This document shows, one piece after another, positions 9,658 to 17,430 of a DNA stretch of 64,000 nucleotides; position 1 is the first letter of the stretch, and each line of letters starts with the position of its first letter. The stretch lies in assembly GCF_916700565.1 (NCBI RefSeq), contig NZ_CAKAKO010000004.1, positions 62,001 through 126,000 on the forward strand, in the 5' to 3' direction. The position numbers were made by a program, and so were the translations under genes. The notes beneath the pieces were generated by a model. It ran no database searches. It was not told the DNA's origin and was given only the letters and a program-made list of their open reading frames with translations. The DNA is from Xenophilus sp. Marseille-Q4582. GTDB taxonomy: Bacteria > Pseudomonadota > Gammaproteobacteria > Burkholderiales > Burkholderiaceae_C.

Positions 9658-10256
9658 GCCGTGTAACGCTGACCAGCGTCAGCGGCAAATTCCGCTCCGT
9701 AATCGACACGGCACCCATTGCGTCCATAGTCGTGGACCTGAATATCGACGGTACGGAATTTGCAAAGTGGGTAGGTTCAATGGCTTGCGAATACCATGCA
9801 GGGGAGCATTACAAAGCGCCGGCTACAAAGGCGGCCGACCGAGAGCTTGCAAGCTATATCGGCGCGCTGGACAAGATGGAGAAAATCCTTTCCGGCCATA
9901 GCTTCGGGTCCGAGGCCGAGGCTGGATTTATTCATCTACTGCTATCGAATGGCGCGGGCCTTCAAGAAGCCGTCAACTCTCGCAAGGTGCTGCGCGGCAC
10001 CATCAAACAAGAACTTGCGGCTGCGCTTCGGGTTCAGGAACTTGCAGGCCGGCAGCAGTCGGCTGGAGGAAGGCCAGCCGCAACCCGCCGCAACGGCATC
10101 TTGAACGAGATTGTGAAAGTCCTGCGTGGCGCCGGAGCATCGGCCCGCGACGCACGAGGCCGGGCCGAGCGCATATTGATCGCCTGCCGCATCCCGGTCC
10201 CGACCGGCGAGCGCGCGGTTCGACGGGTGGAGCCGAAGCCGGGGGACAAAAACTAG
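9654..10256 (+). CDS. unknown satellite protein
   Basis: A 200-residue protein starting in an ATGA overlap with the integrase stop, so probably co-translated. It is mixed charged and soluble-looking, with a basic C-terminal third (QQSAGGRPAATRRNG...). No family was recognised. The codon usage is less GC-biased in the first half than its neighbours. Its position next to int would suit an accessory of integration or host takeover, but nothing in the sequence proves this. Confidence 0.65.
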   Translation: MSRVTLTSVSGKFRSVIDTAPIASIVVDLNIDGTEFAKWVGSMACEYHAGEHYKAPATKAADRELASYIGALDKMEKILSGHSFGSEAEAGFIHLLLSNGAGLQEAVNSRKVLRGTIKQELAAALRVQELAGRQQSAGGRPAATRRNGILNEIVKVLRGAGASARDARGRAERILIACRIPVPTGERAVRRVEPKPGDKN

Positions 10257-10281
10257 GCTTTTTTCTGCCCGGTTTTTGTCC
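10244..10281. repeat. 10-bp inverted repeat over the end of the unknown gene
   Basis: GGACAAAAAC (10244-10253) pairs with GTTTTTGTCC (10272-10281), loop 18 nt containing a T tract. It overlaps the stop codon at 10254-10256 and could form a hairpin that ends or attenuates the int transcript. Confidence 0.5.
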
Positions 10282-10309
10282 ATTACGAAAGAGCGGCGCA
10301 TCCAAATAA

Positions 10310-10357
10310 TTCGGAACCTTCACAAACAACTGCCGCACGGCAGGGAAGGTCCCGAAT
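10310..10357 (+). promoter_or_regulatory. nested hairpin covering the RBS of the HTH gene
   Basis: An outer stem of CGG-x-ACCTTC with GAAGGT-x-CCG encloses an inner CTGCC/GGCAG stem-loop, and the right arm holds the AGGGAAGG Shine-Dalgarno of the gene starting at 10356. Folding would hide the ribosome site; opening it would allow translation. The role is inferred from the layout alone. Confidence 0.4.
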
Positions 10358-10574
10358 GTTCGTCAACGCTGAGTTTCCGCCGCTGGGGTCGGTAACGCGC
10401 CCCACAGTCCCCACGCCGCAAGCGGCGCACTACGTCAACCGCAAGCCACAAACCTTGCGCGGCTGGGCTTGCTTGGAAAACGGCCCCATCCGTCCTATCC
10501 GTATCAATGGTCGCCTGGCCTGGCGCGTCGCCGACATCAAACGCCTGTTGGGCGTCGAAACGGAGGCAGCATGA
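10356..10574 (+). CDS. AlpA-like small HTH protein (putative excisionase or regulator)
   Basis: A 72-residue protein with a MerR/AlpA-type winged-helix fold: TPQAAHYVNRKPQTLRGW, then PIRPIRINGRLAWRVADIKRLL. Proteins of this size and pattern in integrative elements act as excisionases or activators of int. The start follows AGGGAAGG. Its stop overlaps the next ATG (ATGA-type), so it begins a small operon. Its RBS lies in a possible hairpin. Confidence 0.7.
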   Translation: MFVNAEFPPLGSVTRPTVPTPQAAHYVNRKPQTLRGWACLENGPIRPIRINGRLAWRVADIKRLLGVETEAA

Positions 10575-10816
10575 AAAACGCCCGACGGACCGAAGTCACG
10601 TCGAGCGCTACCGTGGAAGGCGCGCACATTGTCGCCGACGGCGGCGCCGAAAACAAGGCTGAGTACACGGTCAAAGCGCAGGCCGCACTGGCTGGCATCG
10701 CGGTGTACGCGCTGAGTAGCGGGGGCTACGTTGTCGGCCGCTGGGGCTGGGGCCGCGAACTGCCCGACCTGCGCGCCGTGGTGCAGTTCCTGAAGATGCA
10801 AGGGGTGACGCTGTGA
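10571..10816 (+). CDS. small unknown satellite protein
   Basis: 81 residues, starting inside the end of the HTH gene with GGAGG just upstream. The C-terminal half (AALAGIAVYALSSGGYVVGRWG...DLRAVVQFLKMQG) looks like a compact alpha/beta fold as in small phage proteins. No function can be assigned. Confidence 0.6.
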   Translation: MKNARRTEVTSSATVEGAHIVADGGAENKAEYTVKAQAALAGIAVYALSSGGYVVGRWGWGRELPDLRAVVQFLKMQGVTL

Positions 10817-10828
10817 TCACCTGGACCC

Positions 10829-10940
10829 TTGCCATCAGCGCCGAGCGCGCTACACTGCCCGCAAGCCTTTCCGAAGGCCCGGTGCCTGAGAAACACCATT
10901 GGTTCAGCGGTTGCAAGCCCCACCGACAAGCGGGCTTTTA
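10829..10940 (+). ncRNA. candidate P4 CI-like regulatory RNA (promoter to terminator)
   Basis: A sigma70-like promoter, TTGCCA (10829-10834) and TACACT (10851-10856) with a 16-bp spacer, would start an RNA near 10863. The transcript begins with a hairpin GCCTT-TCCG-AAGGC and ends at a terminator-like stem AAGCCC (10915-10920) with GGGCTT (10932-10937) followed by TT. That gives about 75 nt. The P4 satellite immunity RNA (CI RNA) is of this size and layout. GGTTCAGC (10901-10908) inside it is complementary to GCTGAACC at 11029-11036 downstream. Confidence 0.4.
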
Positions 10941-11121
10941 TCACGTCCATTTTCTGGGGACTGGTGCGCTTGCATCTGTCCCTCATGGTTTCGGACGGGA
11001 TGGGCAAAAGGGCAACCTGCGCCGCACGGCTGAACCCGTGTTTTTCACATCCCGTCCACCTTCTACTGCGATGAAAACGCGGCAGGCGGTGGCTTCTAGT
11101 CTCGTTCAGGAGCTTGAAACC
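10941..11121 (+). promoter_or_regulatory. structured leader downstream of the candidate RNA
   Basis: It holds a perfect 10-bp inverted repeat, GGACGGGATG (10993-11002) with CATCCCGTCC (11048-11057), and the complement of the candidate RNA at 11029-11036. One frame (10829-11074, 81 codons) is open and might be an Ash/Icd-like ORF as seen in P4-type elements, but codon quality is poor, so I do not call it a gene. Confidence 0.35.
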
Positions 11122-11631
11122 ATGTCCCGTACCACGCCCAAGAAGGGCAAGTCCACCCGCGCCCAGTCCATCACTACCATCGAGCGCAACCCTGCGCTGC
11201 CGTTCGTTGTCACGCATCGCGGCCTGCGCGGTGCGTGCGTCGGCTTCGACTACTTCCACGTCGAGCCCGGCCGACACTATTTCGAAGGCTATCAGCAGGG
11301 CCTTGACGCGGCGGCGGCGATGTTGGCCGAGGTCAAGGCCGGTGGCGAGGGCGCCAGGTACTTGGCCGCCGTGTTGAAGACGGCGGCCAAACGCGCCGAC
11401 GACAAGAACCCGGCTGTCGATGGTGCTGCCCATGGCTTCATGGCCGTCGTTTGTGAAGCAGTCCGTTTCACCGCCAAGCGCGGCGCGTGGGAGGGCTACT
11501 TCGAGGACAAGACCCGCGAGAACGCCCGCTGGGTCGAGATCGAGAACCGCCACCACGCCGAGCGCACTGCCCGCGCCATCGCAGCCCGCAAGGCCAAGAA
11601 GGCTGCCAAGGTCGAAGGAGGTGCGCAATGA
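11122..11631 (+). CDS. unknown satellite protein, basic ends
   Basis: 169 residues. AGGAG lies 10 bp before ATG 11122, which decides the start although the frame is open further upstream. A basic N-terminus (SRTTPKKGKSTR) leads into a core with aromatic residues (GFDYFHVEPGRHYFEGYQQG) and a basic helical tail (ARKAKKAAK). No family was recognised. It is the first gene after the candidate regulatory RNA, in the position P4-like elements use for early replication genes. Confidence 0.7.
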   Translation: MSRTTPKKGKSTRAQSITTIERNPALPFVVTHRGLRGACVGFDYFHVEPGRHYFEGYQQGLDAAAAMLAEVKAGGEGARYLAAVLKTAAKRADDKNPAVDGAAHGFMAVVCEAVRFTAKRGAWEGYFEDKTRENARWVEIENRHHAERTARAIAARKAKKAAKVEGGAQ

Positions 11632-11873
11632 CCGCCGTCTTCAAGCCCAACAAGCACCGCTTGCCCGGCGTCAGCCACGACAGCACGGCCACCCTGGAGA
11701 ACGGCGTCAATTTGAGCGTGCGCGCAACCGCCGAGCTGGACGAAGTGGAGGTGGCCCGCGCCACCGGCGACAGCTACATCGTGATCCGCCTCGCAGCGGC
11801 CGACGCTCGCGCCCTGGCGCATGAACTGCTGGCCGCTGCTGACGCGCAAGGAGGTGCTGATGGCGCAGCCTAA
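11628..11873 (+). CDS. small unknown satellite protein
   Basis: 81 residues, start overlapping the previous stop (ATGA), with GGAGG just upstream. The pattern of alternating strands (GVNLSVRATAELDEVEVARATGDSYIVIRL) ends in an Ala-rich helix. Function unknown; probably translationally coupled to both neighbours. Confidence 0.65.
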   Translation: MTAVFKPNKHRLPGVSHDSTATLENGVNLSVRATAELDEVEVARATGDSYIVIRLAAADARALAHELLAAADAQGGADGAA

Positions 11874-12113
11874 TCTCGCCCACCTCATCGAGCCCGTGGC
11901 CCGCCAGCTTTGGGGCGAGCCCAACGAACTGCACTCCAAGCCGGGCAATCCGCGCTGGGGCACCAACGGCAGCAAGCATGTCGAAGTCGCCAAGGGCTTC
12001 TTCGCCGACTACGAGGTCGGCGTCCGTGGTGGCGTGCTCAAGCTCATCGGCCACGTGCTGGGCAGCACCGACCGCAAGGTGCAAATGCAGTGGCTGCGCG
12101 ACAAGGGCTTTAT
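11860..12113 (+). pseudogene. 5' fragment of the Toprim/helicase gene, cut by the IS
   Basis: The gene starts at ATG 11860 (RBS AAGGAGG), overlapping the upstream gene, and reads 84 codons to DKGF before the IS enters at 12114. Joining it to 13439 after removing one TTAT duplication gives an uninterrupted frame (DKGFIADSDKLGKK) into the large 3' part. With the IS present the peptide ends at 12165 on IS-encoded residues. The fragment is an N-terminal domain with no recognised motif. Confidence 0.85.
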
Positions 12114-13434
12114 CAGGCCGTTGAAAAATCCCCTGCGAGCGTCCGCGTCGGCCGCTACGATCTGAAGCCATCCCGGAACAACTGCGACAAGAAAGATGAG
12201 AGGCAACCAAGACTTCCAGGGGGCGATGTTTAGCTACATCAGCCTTGAAGAAAGAGTGCCAGCGGCACACCCGCTGCGCAAGTTGCGCGCCGTGGTGGAT
12301 GCGCTGCTGTCGAGCATGAACAGCGAGTTCGAAGCGGTGTACGCCCGCCGTGGCCGCCCCTCGGTGCCGCCGGAGATGCTGCTCAAGGCCTTGCTGCTGC
12401 AAATCCTGTTCTCCATCCGCAGCGAACGCCAGCTGGTCGAGGCGGTCAACTACAACCTGCTGTACCGCTGGTTCGTGGGCCTGAACATTGAAGACAAGGT
12501 CTGGGACCACTCCACCTTCAGCGCCAACCGCGAACGCCTCTTCAACGAAGACCTGGCGCGCGCCTTCTTCGAGCGCGTCAAGCTCAGCGCCCAGTGGGGC
12601 CGGCTTGCCAGCGACGAACACTTCAGCGTGGACGGCACGCTGATTGAGGCCTGGGCCTCGCACAAGAGTTTCAAACGCAAAGACGACGACAGCGGCACGC
12701 CACCCGGACGCAACCCCGAGGTGAACTTCAAAGGGCAGGAGCGCTGCAACGACACCCACGCCAGCACCACCGATGCCGATGCCCGGCTGTTCAAGAAGAG
12801 CGCGGGCGACAAATCTCGCCTGTGCCACATGGGGCACATCCTCATGGAGAACCGCAACGGGCTGATCGTGGATGTGGAGATCACACATGCCAGTGGCACC
12901 GCCGAGCGCGAGGCGGCGCTGGCGATGCTCAAACGCCGGGGAAACAAGAACAAGCGGGCCACGGTCGGGGCCGACAAAGGTTACGACAGCCAGGCCTTCA
13001 TCAAGGGCTGCCGAAAGCTCAAAGTCACGCCACACGTGGCGGCCAAGGACAAGCACTCGGCGGTCGATGGCCGCATCCGGCGCCACGAGGGCTACAAGAC
13101 CAGCCTCAAAGTGCGCAAGCGCATCGAGGAGGCCTTTGGCTGGATCAAGACAGTGGGTGGTCTGGCCAAGACCAAATTGATCGGTCAGGCCAAGCTCGCG
13201 GGCCAGGCGCTGCTGTGCTTTGCCACCTACAACCTGGTGCGCATGGGCAGTCTGGGCGGCTGGTGGGACGCGCATCATGCGTGAACCATGGGATACGTGC
13301 GCCCGGAACGGGCAAAACGGCCTGCAAACAGGCCGAAATGGCCGCTCCAATCGCTGCGCAGGCCAGTTTGGGCGATCCGTTTCTTCGAAATCCACGACCC
13401 TGGCGCGTTCGATGAGCATTTTTTCAACGGCCTG
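12114..13434 (+). mobile_element. IS5-family insertion sequence, copy 2 (1321 bp)
   Basis: The same element as 1939-3259, same length, same inverted repeats and same transposase. It is flanked by the 4-bp target duplication TTAT (12110-12113 and 13435-13438). It splits the satellite's primase-helicase gene. Confidence 0.95.
12196..13284 (+). CDS. IS5-family DDE transposase (copy 2)
   Basis: A 362-residue transposase identical to the one at 2021-3109, with the same DDE residues (VDGTLIEAW, GADKGYDS, RIEEAFGW). Intact. Confidence 0.95.
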   Translation: MRGNQDFQGAMFSYISLEERVPAAHPLRKLRAVVDALLSSMNSEFEAVYARRGRPSVPPEMLLKALLLQILFSIRSERQLVEAVNYNLLYRWFVGLNIEDKVWDHSTFSANRERLFNEDLARAFFERVKLSAQWGRLASDEHFSVDGTLIEAWASHKSFKRKDDDSGTPPGRNPEVNFKGQERCNDTHASTTDADARLFKKSAGDKSRLCHMGHILMENRNGLIVDVEITHASGTAEREAALAMLKRRGNKNKRATVGADKGYDSQAFIKGCRKLKVTPHVAAKDKHSAVDGRIRRHEGYKTSLKVRKRIEEAFGWIKTVGGLAKTKLIGQAKLAGQALLCFATYNLVRMGSLGGWWDAHHA

Positions 13435-13479
13435 TTATTGCAGACAGCGACAAGCTCGGCAAGAAAACTTCCCGGACCA

Positions 13480-13506
13480 AAGTCATGGAAGTCATGCAAG
13501 TCATGG
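13480..13506 (+). repeat. three tandem AAGTCATGG repeats (iteron-like), left cluster
   Basis: Three consecutive 9-bp units (AAGTCATGG, AAGTCATGC, AAGTCATGG), encoding the VMEVMQVM stretch. The same unit recurs at the other end of the gene (15509-15534). Such arrays in satellites can be initiator-binding iterons. Confidence 0.6.
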
Positions 13507-15614
13507 CCGAGCCCAAAGCGGCGCCCACCAAGGCCGCGCCGAAGCTCAAGACCGCCAGCAAGATCGTCGCCACCTACGACTACCGCGCCGAGGACGGCAC
13601 CGTCCTGTTCCAGGTGGTTCGCATGGAGCCCAAGACCTTCCGTCAGCGGCGCCCGGATGGCGATGGCTGGAGCTGGACCGTGAAGGGTGTGCGGGTGGTG
13701 CCCTACAACCTGCCGTTCATGCAGTCCCGGCCAAGCGCCCCCGTTTTCGTGGTCGAGGGCGAGAAGGACGTGGACCGGCTCACCAAGCTGGGCGTGGTCG
13801 CCACCTGCAATGCGGCCGGCGCCGGTAAGTGGACCGACGAGCACGCGCAGTTCCTCAAGGGCCGCCGCGTCGTGATCCTGCCCGACAACGACGACGCCGG
13901 CCGCAAGCATGCGCAGAAGGTGGCCAAGTCGCTGCGCGGCATTGCCGAGGTCAGCATCGTGGAGCTGCCCTGCCTGCCTGAGAAAGGCGACATCAGCGAC
14001 TGGCTGGACGCTGGCGGCACCGTCGAGGCCCTGGCCCAGCTGATCAGCGAGGCGCCGAAGGCACCCGAGGTGCAGGGTGATGACGACGCGCCGGAAAAGG
14101 AGCGGGAGAGCCAGGCCGACCAGGTGGTGAAGTTCGCGCAGGCACGCTATGAACTGCTGCACGACGACCAGAAGAACGTCTACGCCCGCAGCATGTCCAG
14201 CGGCATCGTGTGCAGGGTGACCAGCCGCGCCTTCCGGGATGACATCTATGCCGCGTTCTTCGAGGCCCGCGGCAAGGGCATCAAGGCTGCCTCGTTCAGT
14301 GAAGCGCTGGACACGCTGACGGCCCTGGGCGTGAACAGCGGCGAGCCGGAGAAAGTCTTCCTGCGCACCGCCCACCACGACAGCGGGTACTACATCGACC
14401 TTTGCCAACCGAACAACTCGCAGGCCATCCACCTGAGCGCGGCCGGCTGGCGGGTGGTCGCCAAGCCTCCCGTGGTGTTCGTGCGCGGCGAGGCCATGCA
14501 ACCCCTGCCGCATCCAGTGGCCGGCGGCACGCTGGGCATGCTGTGGGAGCTGCTGAACGTGCCCGAAGACGCCCGCCTGCTGGTGGTCGCGTTCATCGTG
14601 GACGCCTACCGCACGGACGGCCCGTATGCTGGCCTGGAACTTTTGGGCGAACAGGGCAGCGGTAAGAGTCTCACGGCGAAGTTCATCCGGCGCTTGATCG
14701 ACCCGAACGCATGCGATCTGCGCGGCGCGCCCCGAAGCGTCGAGGACATTTTTGTGGTGGCAGGCCACTCCCACCTGGTGACCTTCGAGAACATCAGCCA
14801 CCTGCACGGCACCATGCAGGACGCGCTGTGCATCTTGTCCACGGGCGGTGGCATCGCCAAGCGCACGCTGTACTCCAACGATGAGGAAAGCATCATCAGC
14901 GTGCAGCGGCCCTGGATCATCAACGGCATCTCGGCAGCCGTCACGCAGCAGGACTTGCTGGATCGCGCCGTCACCATCGACTGCCCCGTGATCGAGGAGC
15001 GAGGCACCGCCACCGGCCTGAACGCCACGTTCGAGAAGAACCACGCCATGCTGCTGGGCGCACTCATGGACGTGGCCGCCAAGGCGCTGGAAATCCTGCC
15101 CCGCATCCGGCTGTCGCCCAAGGACCGCCCGCGCTTGGCCGAGTTCGCCATGCTGGGGATGGCTGTGGCGCAGGCGATGGGCCACGAGCCGCAGGAGTTC
15201 ATGCGCCAGTTCACTGCATCGCGCCGTGAGTCCATCGCCCGCGTGCTCGATGCATCGCCGGTCGCCAGCGCCGTGCTGGAGTACGTGGACAAGAACCCCA
15301 GTGGCATCGAGGCCAGCGCGAAGGACATCTTGTCGCGGCTGGAGGACTTCAAGCCCGTGGGCGCTGACGCCTGGCCCCGCAGCCCCAAGGGCCTGGGCGA
15401 TGCACTGCGGCGTGCAGCGCCTGCACTGCGGCAGATGGATGTGGAGTGCAAGAGCCTGGGCAACACGGGCGGCAAAGTCCGGTGGTCCATCAAAAAGAAG
15501 CCGATTGCAAGTCATGGAAGTCATGAAGTCATGGCATCGCCCGATTCAGGCCATGACATTGATGACATGCATGACTTTGGTTCGGCAACTTTTGTTGATG
15601 AGGTGCCACTGTGA
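13485..15614 (+). CDS. Toprim and P-loop helicase/primase-like protein (3' part of IS-split gene)
   Basis: A 709-residue open frame, the bulk of the satellite's replication protein. A Toprim domain (VFVVEGEKDVDRL at 87-99, then LPDNDDAGRK near 132-141) follows the repeat-encoded VMEVMQVM start. Further on is an ATPase with Walker A GEQGSGKS (about 388-395), a SILSTGGG-type region and DRAVTIDCP. The organisation resembles primase-helicases of phages and satellites. The true N-terminus is at 11860 on the far side of the IS; the ATG at 13485 may or may not be used. The 3' end holds a second AAGTCATG cluster. Confidence 0.8.
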   Translation: MEVMQVMAEPKAAPTKAAPKLKTASKIVATYDYRAEDGTVLFQVVRMEPKTFRQRRPDGDGWSWTVKGVRVVPYNLPFMQSRPSAPVFVVEGEKDVDRLTKLGVVATCNAAGAGKWTDEHAQFLKGRRVVILPDNDDAGRKHAQKVAKSLRGIAEVSIVELPCLPEKGDISDWLDAGGTVEALAQLISEAPKAPEVQGDDDAPEKERESQADQVVKFAQARYELLHDDQKNVYARSMSSGIVCRVTSRAFRDDIYAAFFEARGKGIKAASFSEALDTLTALGVNSGEPEKVFLRTAHHDSGYYIDLCQPNNSQAIHLSAAGWRVVAKPPVVFVRGEAMQPLPHPVAGGTLGMLWELLNVPEDARLLVVAFIVDAYRTDGPYAGLELLGEQGSGKSLTAKFIRRLIDPNACDLRGAPRSVEDIFVVAGHSHLVTFENISHLHGTMQDALCILSTGGGIAKRTLYSNDEESIISVQRPWIINGISAAVTQQDLLDRAVTIDCPVIEERGTATGLNATFEKNHAMLLGALMDVAAKALEILPRIRLSPKDRPRLAEFAMLGMAVAQAMGHEPQEFMRQFTASRRESIARVLDASPVASAVLEYVDKNPSGIEASAKDILSRLEDFKPVGADAWPRSPKGLGDALRRAAPALRQMDVECKSLGNTGGKVRWSIKKKPIASHGSHEVMASPDSGHDIDDMHDFGSATFVDEVPL
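15509..15578. repeat. AAGTCATG repeats, right cluster, with inverted copies
   Basis: Direct units at 15509, 15518 and 15526, then inverted copies around 15551 (CCATGAC) and 15570 (CATGACTTT). The encoded protein (ASHGSHEVMASPDSGHD) is low-complexity and not family-like, which suggests the DNA repeat is what is selected. Confidence 0.55.
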
Positions 15615-15880
15615 GCGCCGCCGATACGTTGATTCGTGCGCGTGCGGCCGGTGTTGAGATCGTGGTGCGCGACGGTGAGCTGAAGGCACGCGGCCCCGCC
15701 GAAGCCTTGGCAACCTGGGCACCTGCGCTACGCCCGCACAAACACGAGCTGCTGGCCCTACTGACGGCCGAGCCCGAACCCCGGCCCGACTGGCGCCTGC
15801 TGGACATGGCTTATCAGCAGCATCACTTCAACTGCCCGCAGTGCATCGCGGCCGGCAAGGGCTACGGTAGTCAGCCCTGA
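15611..15880 (+). CDS. TubC-N-domain-like small protein, C-terminus replaced by an IS
   Basis: It starts at GTG 15611, overlapping the upstream stop. The first about 55 residues match the TubC N-terminal docking-like fold (ADTLIRARAAGVEIVVRDG...LRPHKHELLALL), common after primase genes in phage elements. A CPQC motif suggests a zinc site. The IS at about 15871 ends it at 89 residues with GYGSQP. Without the IS the frame would run on through 17382-17434 (GYGSRCAVGLMLW...EAIK), giving about 107 residues and possibly a fourth cysteine. Confidence 0.65.
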   Translation: MSAADTLIRARAAGVEIVVRDGELKARGPAEALATWAPALRPHKHELLALLTAEPEPRPDWRLLDMAYQQHHFNCPQCIAAGKGYGSQP

Positions 15881-17370
15881 ACAATTCAGTTGTCAGCTAC
15901 AGATAGGCTGACGTCGCCAGGAGCGGCCAGCAGTGCGGCGATGACCGCCTGCATCGATAACCCGAATCGGGCGCAATAAAGCCGCAGCGCGGCCAGGATC
16001 AGGCGCAGGTTATGCCCGGCACCGCACATCACCGCGTGCAGCGCATCGCCCAGCGCACCCTTGAGCGGGTTGCGGCCCAGCCGCCCGTCCATCTTCATGT
16101 GCCCAATGGCCGGTTCGATGGCGCTGCGCCGCTTGATCATGGCCCTGAGCGTTCGGGTGATGCCCCGCTTTTGGCCCGACATCAGGATGCGCACACCTTC
16201 AACTTTCACACCCCGGTAGCCCTTGTCCACGATTGCCGTGGCGGGCGGCCTGTCCGTGCCAGTGAGGATGCCCACCTGCTCCAGTGTCTCAGCCAGGGTG
16301 TGGCCGTCGTAGGGGTTGCCCGGCATGGAGCGCATGCCCACCACCAGGCCTTCCTTCAACGTGGTAGCGATGCTGACCTTCACGCCGAACTCGTACGGTG
16401 TCCTGGCTTTGCCTTTGCTGATGCATTCGACCTCGGGCGCGTGCAGGGCGTACAGCTTGTTCTTGTCCTTCGTGCGTTGACTGAGGATGCGGCCGGTGCG
16501 CTGCAGCAGGTCTTGGACCTTGGCCTGGGCCGCTTCGGGCAGCATGTGCAGTTGGCGGGCCACCTCGCGGTGCACGCGGCCAACCCGGGTGCGCAGTGTG
16601 CGAACGGCCTTGTTCATGCGCTTGAACTGCTTGGCGTGGGCGTAGCGCCCGATCTGCGCGGCCAGCCGTGGGGCGATGCGGTTGTAGTTCTGGCGCAGTT
16701 TCAGCCCATTGCCCTCGGCCACCTTGACCAGGTGCTGGCGGCTTCGCTCCAGCAGGCGGCTGTCGGTGGGGTGAGCGATAGCCTTGGGCATCACCGTGGT
16801 GTCCACGATCACTTGCTGCACGCTGGCTTTCTTGATGACGCCACCACGCCGGGCGGCATCGATGCTGGCCGCCAGCAGCATCTCCACGCCTTCTTCCCCA
16901 ACGCGCTTTCTCCAGCGCGTCAGGCTGGACGGGTCAATGGGCAGCTCGGTCTGCAGGTAGGTCTCGCCGCAGAAGAACTGCCAGTATGGGTTCTCCACCC
17001 AGGTGTTGACCACCGCCTCGTCGGAGGCATCGAAGGTGTGCTGCAGGTACAGCAGCCCGGCGACCAGGCGCGGCGCCAAGGCGGGCCGCCCGCGCCCCGA
17101 AGTGAACGACACCGCGAACGTGCGCTCGATCTCGGCCCAGTCGATCAGCGCGCCCAGCCTGACCAGCGGATGCTTCATGTTGATCTGCTCGTCCAGTCGT
17201 GGACGAAACAACTCGCCCGTTTGCGGCTGCGAAGGCTTCGGACCCATCGGACTCCCCGGAGAAATTTGCAAGAAAACAGGCACTGGCAAGACCATACCTT
17301 GCAAATCCCGCGCCCATCAACTCGAAGAACAACCAGTCAGATCAAGGGCTTGCGAGTTGTTCAGGGCGGA
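15871..17370 (-). mobile_element. second type of IS (IS5/IS1182-like), about 1.5 kb
   Basis: Imperfect terminal inverted repeats TCAGCCCTGAACAA on the left and, in reverse complement, TCCGCCCTGAACAA on the right. The flanking sequence CTACGGTAGTC occurs on both sides (15862-15872 and 17371-17381), so the exact ends are uncertain by 1-3 bp and the duplication may be 7-11 bp. The target CTAC-G-GTAG is palindromic. One transposase gene, minus strand. It interrupts the small TubC-N-like gene. Confidence 0.88.
15886..17247 (-). CDS. IS5/IS1182-like DDE transposase
   Basis: A 453-residue transposase from ATG 17247 (GGGGAG 4 bp upstream; the frame is open to 17304). Features are an N-terminal RLDEQINMKHPLVRLGALIDW segment, GRGRPALAPRLVAGLLYLQ, a DDE triad (VDTTVMPK, IVDKGYRG, RSAIEPAIGHMK) and a long insertion between the Asp residues. 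It is unrelated in sequence to the 362-residue transposase. The frame is intact, so the IS may be active. Confidence 0.93.
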   Translation of the reverse strand: MGPKPSQPQTGELFRPRLDEQINMKHPLVRLGALIDWAEIERTFAVSFTSGRGRPALAPRLVAGLLYLQHTFDASDEAVVNTWVENPYWQFFCGETYLQTELPIDPSSLTRWRKRVGEEGVEMLLAASIDAARRGGVIKKASVQQVIVDTTVMPKAIAHPTDSRLLERSRQHLVKVAEGNGLKLRQNYNRIAPRLAAQIGRYAHAKQFKRMNKAVRTLRTRVGRVHREVARQLHMLPEAAQAKVQDLLQRTGRILSQRTKDKNKLYALHAPEVECISKGKARTPYEFGVKVSIATTLKEGLVVGMRSMPGNPYDGHTLAETLEQVGILTGTDRPPATAIVDKGYRGVKVEGVRILMSGQKRGITRTLRAMIKRRSAIEPAIGHMKMDGRLGRNPLKGALGDALHAVMCGAGHNLRLILAALRLYCARFGLSMQAVIAALLAAPGDVSLSVADN

Positions 17371-17430
17371 CTACGGTAGTCGCTGCGCGGTGGGCCTGAT
17401 GTTGTGGAGCACGTATCAGGAGGCCATCAA

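Noticed and set aside
10829-11074. 81-codon ORF that might be an Ash/Icd-like protein
   Set aside because: Resemblance is only in general pattern, no good ribosome site, and it overlaps the structured RNA region; reported as part of that region only.
13480-15578. CRISPR-like array from the AAGTCATG repeats
   Set aside because: Units are 9 bp and mostly adjacent with no spacers; iteron-like, not CRISPR.
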